This document shows positions 60,788 to 64,000 of a stretch of DNA of 64,000 nucleotides, one piece after another (position 1 is the first letter of the stretch; the number at the start of each line of letters is the position of its first letter). The DNA is from an uncultured Bacteroidales bacterium. Its GTDB lineage: Bacteria > Bacteroidota > Bacteroidia > Bacteroidales > UBA932. Below the pieces are notes generated by a model, which did no database searches, had not been told where the DNA came from, and saw only the letters and a program-made list of their open reading frames with translations. The stretch lies in assembly GCA_900321655.1 (NCBI GenBank), contig ONWU01000003.1, forward strand, positions 62,001-126,000, given 5' to 3'. Position numbers and translations under genes: made by a program.

Positions 60788-62280
60788 ACACGGCTTACTT
60801 TCATACTGCCGGTGCGCTTGAAGTCTTCCGTACGCACGGTTACTTTGCGGATCTGATGGGTAGAAGGCAGGGTGGCGTTGATCTTGTCTACCAGCTTGTG
60901 CATGTAGGCTTCCACCTCCTCGAAGGGCTTGCCGTCGAAGGCGGGCATCAGCGGGAGAATCTCCACGGCGATTACCTGGGTGCCGTTGAGCTCGTCTTCC
61001 TTCACCATGGCATCCCTTACGCAGGGATCGGCATAGAAGGGCTCTTCCAGAGACTCGGGGCTTACGTTCTCGCCATTGGCCAGCACGATGAGGTTCTTGA
61101 TGCGGCCGGTTATGTACAGGAAGCCTTCTTCGTCAAAGCGGCAGAGGTCTCCGGTGCGCAGCCAGCCGTCTTCGGTGAGGGCTTCGGCCGTCTTCTCAGG
61201 GTCTTTGTAATAGCCGGAGAAGATGTTGTCGCCCTTCACCCACAGCTCTCCGTCCACAATCTTGGCTTCCTGGCCGGGATAGATGCGGCCGATGGAAGTG
61301 GGCTTGCGTACGGCGTCGGCATTGGCGGAGGTGAGGTTGGCGCTTTCTGTGAGGCCGTAGCCGAAGCAGAATTCCACACCCAGCTTGGTGAAGATGTCCA
61401 CCAGACGCGGCGGCACGTTGGCGGCGCCGGAGATGATCATCCTCAGCTGGCCGCCCAGGAACTGCGGACCGTACATCTTCACAAGGCCTGCCAGGATGTC
61501 GCAGATACCGGGCACGATGACCAGGATGGTGGGCTTGATGGCGGGCAGTTTGCCCACGGCGGCCTTCATATCCTCGCAGGTGAAGATGAGGTTGCCGGTG
61601 TAGAAGCAGCCCATGGTGCCGGCGATGAGGCCAAACACGTGGCTGAGGGGCAGCAGGGCCAGATAGCGGTGTACGCCGATCACTTTGCCGGGCTTGAAGA
61701 TGGCGTTGTAGTTACCTCTCATCAGGGCGCGGTGGCTGAGCACGGCTCCCTTGGGAGCACCGGTGGTTCCGCCGGTGAAGAAGATGGCGGCAGGGCTTTC
61801 GGGATCTATTTCGGCCGAAGGGACTCCGCTTTCCGCGATGGAAGCGGCGGGAAGCACCTTGGTGCCCTGGATCTTGGCGGTGAGGGGCATAAACTCCTCC
61901 CGCACGAAGATGGCGGCGATGTCAAATTTCATACAGCAGCCCACAACGGCCATTTCCGGCAGGGAGGCCGGGAAGTTCATAGCCACATAACCGGCCGATG
62001 TGACGGCCAGGAACAGTTCGATGGCGTCCTGGCTGTTACGGTCGAAGATGGCGATGTGGGAACCCTTGGGAAGGCCCAGGCCCTCGATGAAGGCGCGGCG
62101 GCGGGCTACCCGCTCTCCCAGTTCCTTGTAGGTAATGGTGTTGGTCTGGTCTGAAATGGCCGGATTCCCGGCAAATTCCTTGGTGAACCAGTCTACAAAT
62201 TTGCCCATAGTGGGCAGGTAAGGGATGCGTTCAAACTCTTCCCTGGGAAGCATGGAGTGAAAATACTCTGCGTTTGTCAT
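60784..62280 (-). CDS. AMP-forming acyl-activating ligase (acyl-CoA/acyl-ACP synthetase)
   Basis: 498 residues of the ANL superfamily. Motifs: FTGGTTGAPKGAVLSH (P-loop, A3), GYGLTESANL (A5), TGDLCRFDEEGFLYITGR (A7-A8), VLANGENVSPESLE (A8 hinge) and a final TGSMKVSRV with the catalytic Lys (A10). It activates a fatty acid with ATP and, given the coupled ACP, probably loads it on that carrier. The gene order ligase-ACP facing a GNAT-fold acyltransferase supports a sphingolipid or specialised-lipid role. Confidence 0.9.
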   Translation of the reverse strand: MTNAEYFHSMLPREEFERIPYLPTMGKFVDWFTKEFAGNPAISDQTNTITYKELGERVARRRAFIEGLGLPKGSHIAIFDRNSQDAIELFLAVTSAGYVAMNFPASLPEMAVVGCCMKFDIAAIFVREEFMPLTAKIQGTKVLPAASIAESGVPSAEIDPESPAAIFFTGGTTGAPKGAVLSHRALMRGNYNAIFKPGKVIGVHRYLALLPLSHVFGLIAGTMGCFYTGNLIFTCEDMKAAVGKLPAIKPTILVIVPGICDILAGLVKMYGPQFLGGQLRMIISGAANVPPRLVDIFTKLGVEFCFGYGLTESANLTSANADAVRKPTSIGRIYPGQEAKIVDGELWVKGDNIFSGYYKDPEKTAEALTEDGWLRTGDLCRFDEEGFLYITGRIKNLIVLANGENVSPESLEEPFYADPCVRDAMVKEDELNGTQVIAVEILPLMPAFDGKPFEEVEAYMHKLVDKINATLPSTHQIRKVTVRTEDFKRTGSMKVSRV

Positions 62281-62334
62281 AAATGTTTGTGGTTTTAGTA
62301 ATATTAGCTGACTATAATAAAATAAATATTGTTC

Positions 62335-64000
62335 TTAAGCGGGGTCTACATCAAGGACGATATGGCCCGGATACTTGCGGGCCTGTTCAAAAGCAGTAAC
62401 GATGGGGCCGATTTGGGCCTTCCGGGCCGACAGGGCTTTGTCCCTCGGGAGAAGAAGCCTTATCTCCCTGAGGGGTTCTTCCTTCGCATAGGAAGGCGAA
62501 TAAGGGCCTTCTACGGGAATGCCGAGGGGAGCAATTTCGCGGGATAGTTCCTTTGAAAGATACTCCAACCTTTTTTCATTGGAATCCTTCAAGAGGATTT
62601 TTATCATTCGGGTAAAGGGCGGATAACCGGCCACGCGGCGCTCCTGCAGGAGACGCTCCGCAGGGTCTCCCCCTTCCTTGAGAATCTGGAAGACGGGATG
62701 ATGCGGGTCCCGGGTTTGTACAACCATCCGGCGGCAGCAACCCCGGAACTGCTCCAGAAGCTGAAAAGCCCGCTCATCGGCCCGGAAATCCTGCCGGGAG
62801 AGAAGGCCGTCGGTTTCCACCAGGGCCACCAGGGATAATTTTTCGCTCTGGAATCCCCTGGTTGTAAGGGTATTACCCAAGAGTATATCCAATTCTCCTT
62901 GAGAAAAGGCTTGAAGGGTGTTGGCCCGGTCCTCAGGCGTTCCGTCCAAAAGGCCGATGCGGGCCTTCGGGCAGAATTCCAGCAGTTCATCTTCTACTTT
63001 GCGTCCGCTGGCATAATATCTTCTGGGGGCTATCAGGAGCACCTGCTCCCCTGCCTCCAGGGTTTTCTGGATGAGCCCCAGCAGTTTCAGGGAAAAACTG
63101 CCGGCCATTCCTTTTTTCCGGAATTCCGCTCCGGTATTGATAAGCTCCAGCGGAGCCTTGTCAGTAGACTTTATGTTTTCCTTCAGGTCAACCTGCGTAA
63201 AGCGGCTACACTGAGCGTTATAGACGGAATCCAGCGAAGGAGTTTCGCTTCCGAGGAGAACTCCGGCCCCGTGAACGAGGGCCAGCATAATGGCGCTTTC
63301 GCGGGCGTGATACCGCGGGGCGGGAGCCTCTTGCTTGTAGGCGGGATCCTGCTCCTGGTCCACAATCACCAGTCCGAGGTTCCGGTGCGGCAGGAAAAGG
63401 GCGCTGCGGGTTCCCAGCACCAGCTGCGGCTCCCCTTTCCGGAGCACTTCGGCCACCATTTTTTTCTTTCCGGGGGTTAATGCGCTGTGATAGAGAAGGG
63501 CCGATGGCATCTCTTCCCTCACGCGGTCGAAAAGGGCCGTATCCACATCCGGAACCAGGTAAAGGACGCTTTTCCCCTCCCGGAGCGTTTTGAGAGAAAG
63601 ATTCAGGTAAATTTCCTCCCGGTCTTTTCCCCACAGGAGGACAGGTTTATCCTTTTCCAGGGCCGTTCGGACGGCATCGGCCTGTGGAGATAACGCCGGA
63701 GCCTCCTTCCAATCAGACCTTTCAGGAAGCTTCAGGCGGCTTTTGTGGTTCTTGCTGCCGGGATAGGCGGCCTTGTACACCTCCCCCACCGTGCACAGGT
63801 AATAGTCGGCCACCTTCCTCCAGAAAGCCATCTCTTCCGGAGTAATGGAAGGAAGGTCTTTCTCCAGGGCTTCGACAGGAAGGATGCGGGAAGGTTCCAG
63901 GGAAGGATTTACATTCACGGCACTGACGGCACCCACATAGAAAGCATTGGCGAAGACCACTCTCACGCGGTCTCCAAGGGCTGCCTCCATCCCCTCAGGA
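62335..64000 (-). CDS. priA: PriA-like primosomal protein with degenerate helicase motifs, 5' end outside window
   Basis: At least 555 codons are visible; the reading stays open through the right edge (PEGM before the first in-window ATG), so the N-terminus is missing. Order follows PriA: DNA-binding part (GDRVRVVFANAFYVGAV), helicase lobe 1, GTRSALFLPHRNLGLVIVDQ, PRYHARESA, helicase lobe 2 and the C-terminal GYPPFTRM region. But Walker A (normally GxTGSGKTE) reads WGKDREEIY, the DEEH box reads DQEQ, motif VI (GRAGR) reads RGCCRR, and the eight-Cys zinc motif after RR is absent. It is a PriA homologue unlikely to bind ATP normally. Whether a second, intact PriA exists is unknown. Confidence 0.85.
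   Translation of the reverse strand, partial: PEGMEAALGDRVRVVFANAFYVGAVSAVNVNPSLEPSRILPVEALEKDLPSITPEEMAFWRKVADYYLCTVGEVYKAAYPGSKNHKSRLKLPERSDWKEAPALSPQADAVRTALEKDKPVLLWGKDREEIYLNLSLKTLREGKSVLYLVPDVDTALFDRVREEMPSALLYHSALTPGKKKMVAEVLRKGEPQLVLGTRSALFLPHRNLGLVIVDQEQDPAYKQEAPAPRYHARESAIMLALVHGAGVLLGSETPSLDSVYNAQCSRFTQVDLKENIKSTDKAPLELINTGAEFRKKGMAGSFSLKLLGLIQKTLEAGEQVLLIAPRRYYASGRKVEDELLEFCPKARIGLLDGTPEDRANTLQAFSQGELDILLGNTLTTRGFQSEKLSLVALVETDGLLSRQDFRADERAFQLLEQFRGCCRRMVVQTRDPHHPVFQILKEGGDPAERLLQERRVAGYPPFTRMIKILLKDSNEKRLEYLSKELSREIAPLGIPVEGPYSPSYAKEEPLREIRLLLPRDKALSARKAQIGPIVTAFEQARKYPGHIVLDVDPA

Noticed and set aside
60856..62154. 432-codon open frame antisense to the acyl-activating ligase
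   Set aside because: Gly/Val/His-rich shadow of a clear ANL enzyme.

Overview
The window looks like chromosome from a Bacteroidales bacterium with mid-50s % GC by eye. The evidence is the Bacteroidetes promoter pattern (TAnnTTTG at -7, sometimes TTTG about 19 bp upstream), the gene orders rsfS-ftsH-cdsA-psd and amidase/lptD, the long low-complexity N-terminus on Rho, many lipoproteins with BACON, fimbrillin-like and FISUMP-like domains, and a C10 (streptopain-type) protease. There is no rRNA, CRISPR array, transposase or phage gene. One tRNA (Phe) is present.

Region 1 (1-18 kb) is core housekeeping: the tail of a probable purE, ispG (isoprenoid precursors), a minus-strand operon rsfS-ftsH-cdsA-psd (ribosome silencing, membrane proteolysis, phospholipid synthesis), pepD-rpe, an aromatic amino-acid ammonia-lyase resembling flavobacterial tyrosine ammonia-lyases, dnaA, a cell-wall amidase divergent from lptD, rho and mnmE. 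Two proteins are unusual: a compact IspG and an FtsH lacking a conserved stretch just after its zinc motif.

Region 2 (18-22 kb) is a small accessory patch: an N-terminally truncated DUF4256 gene, three 16-bp direct repeats leading into an AT-richer DUF4143-type ATPase gene, a G9 tract, a frameshifted lipoprotein pseudogene, and an ECF sigma factor cassette with two small membrane proteins.

Region 3 (22-42 kb) is mixed metabolism and transport: an alpha/beta hydrolase divergent from an AraC regulator, iron alcohol dehydrogenase plus a family 2 glycosidase, a DUF4956/VTC polyphosphate-polymerase-like pair, CDF and MntP metal exporters, DUF1846, a fused FAD/Fe-S dehydrogenase with a Nudix hydrolase, SGNH hydrolase, tRNA-Phe followed by a terminator and a 51-bp minisatellite, proline iminopeptidase and a P1 peptidase.

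Region 4 (42-54 kb) is the most novel part. A tight six-gene minus-strand run encodes cell-envelope proteins: a fimbrillin/FISUMP-like lipoprotein, a small lipoprotein, an unknown protein, a large BACON-like lipoprotein, a BMP-family binding lipoprotein, and a lipoprotein that fuses a branched-chain amino-acid-type binding domain to a legumain-like (C13) cysteine protease. No ABC permease or ATPase accompanies the two binding proteins, so a surface sensing or processing role is more likely than import. Upstream lies a translationally coupled BACON lipoprotein/C10 protease pair and a DMT transporter.

Region 5 (54-64 kb) is acyl-group chemistry: a 938-residue fusion of a condensation/acyltransferase-like domain to an acetyl-CoA hydrolase/CoA-transferase, a membrane metallophosphoesterase, an outer-membrane-like protein, and a GNAT-fold protein convergent with an acyl carrier protein and acyl-activating ligase, a set resembling bacterial ceramide (sphingolipid) modules. 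At the right edge is a PriA-like protein whose helicase motifs and zinc-binding region are degenerate.
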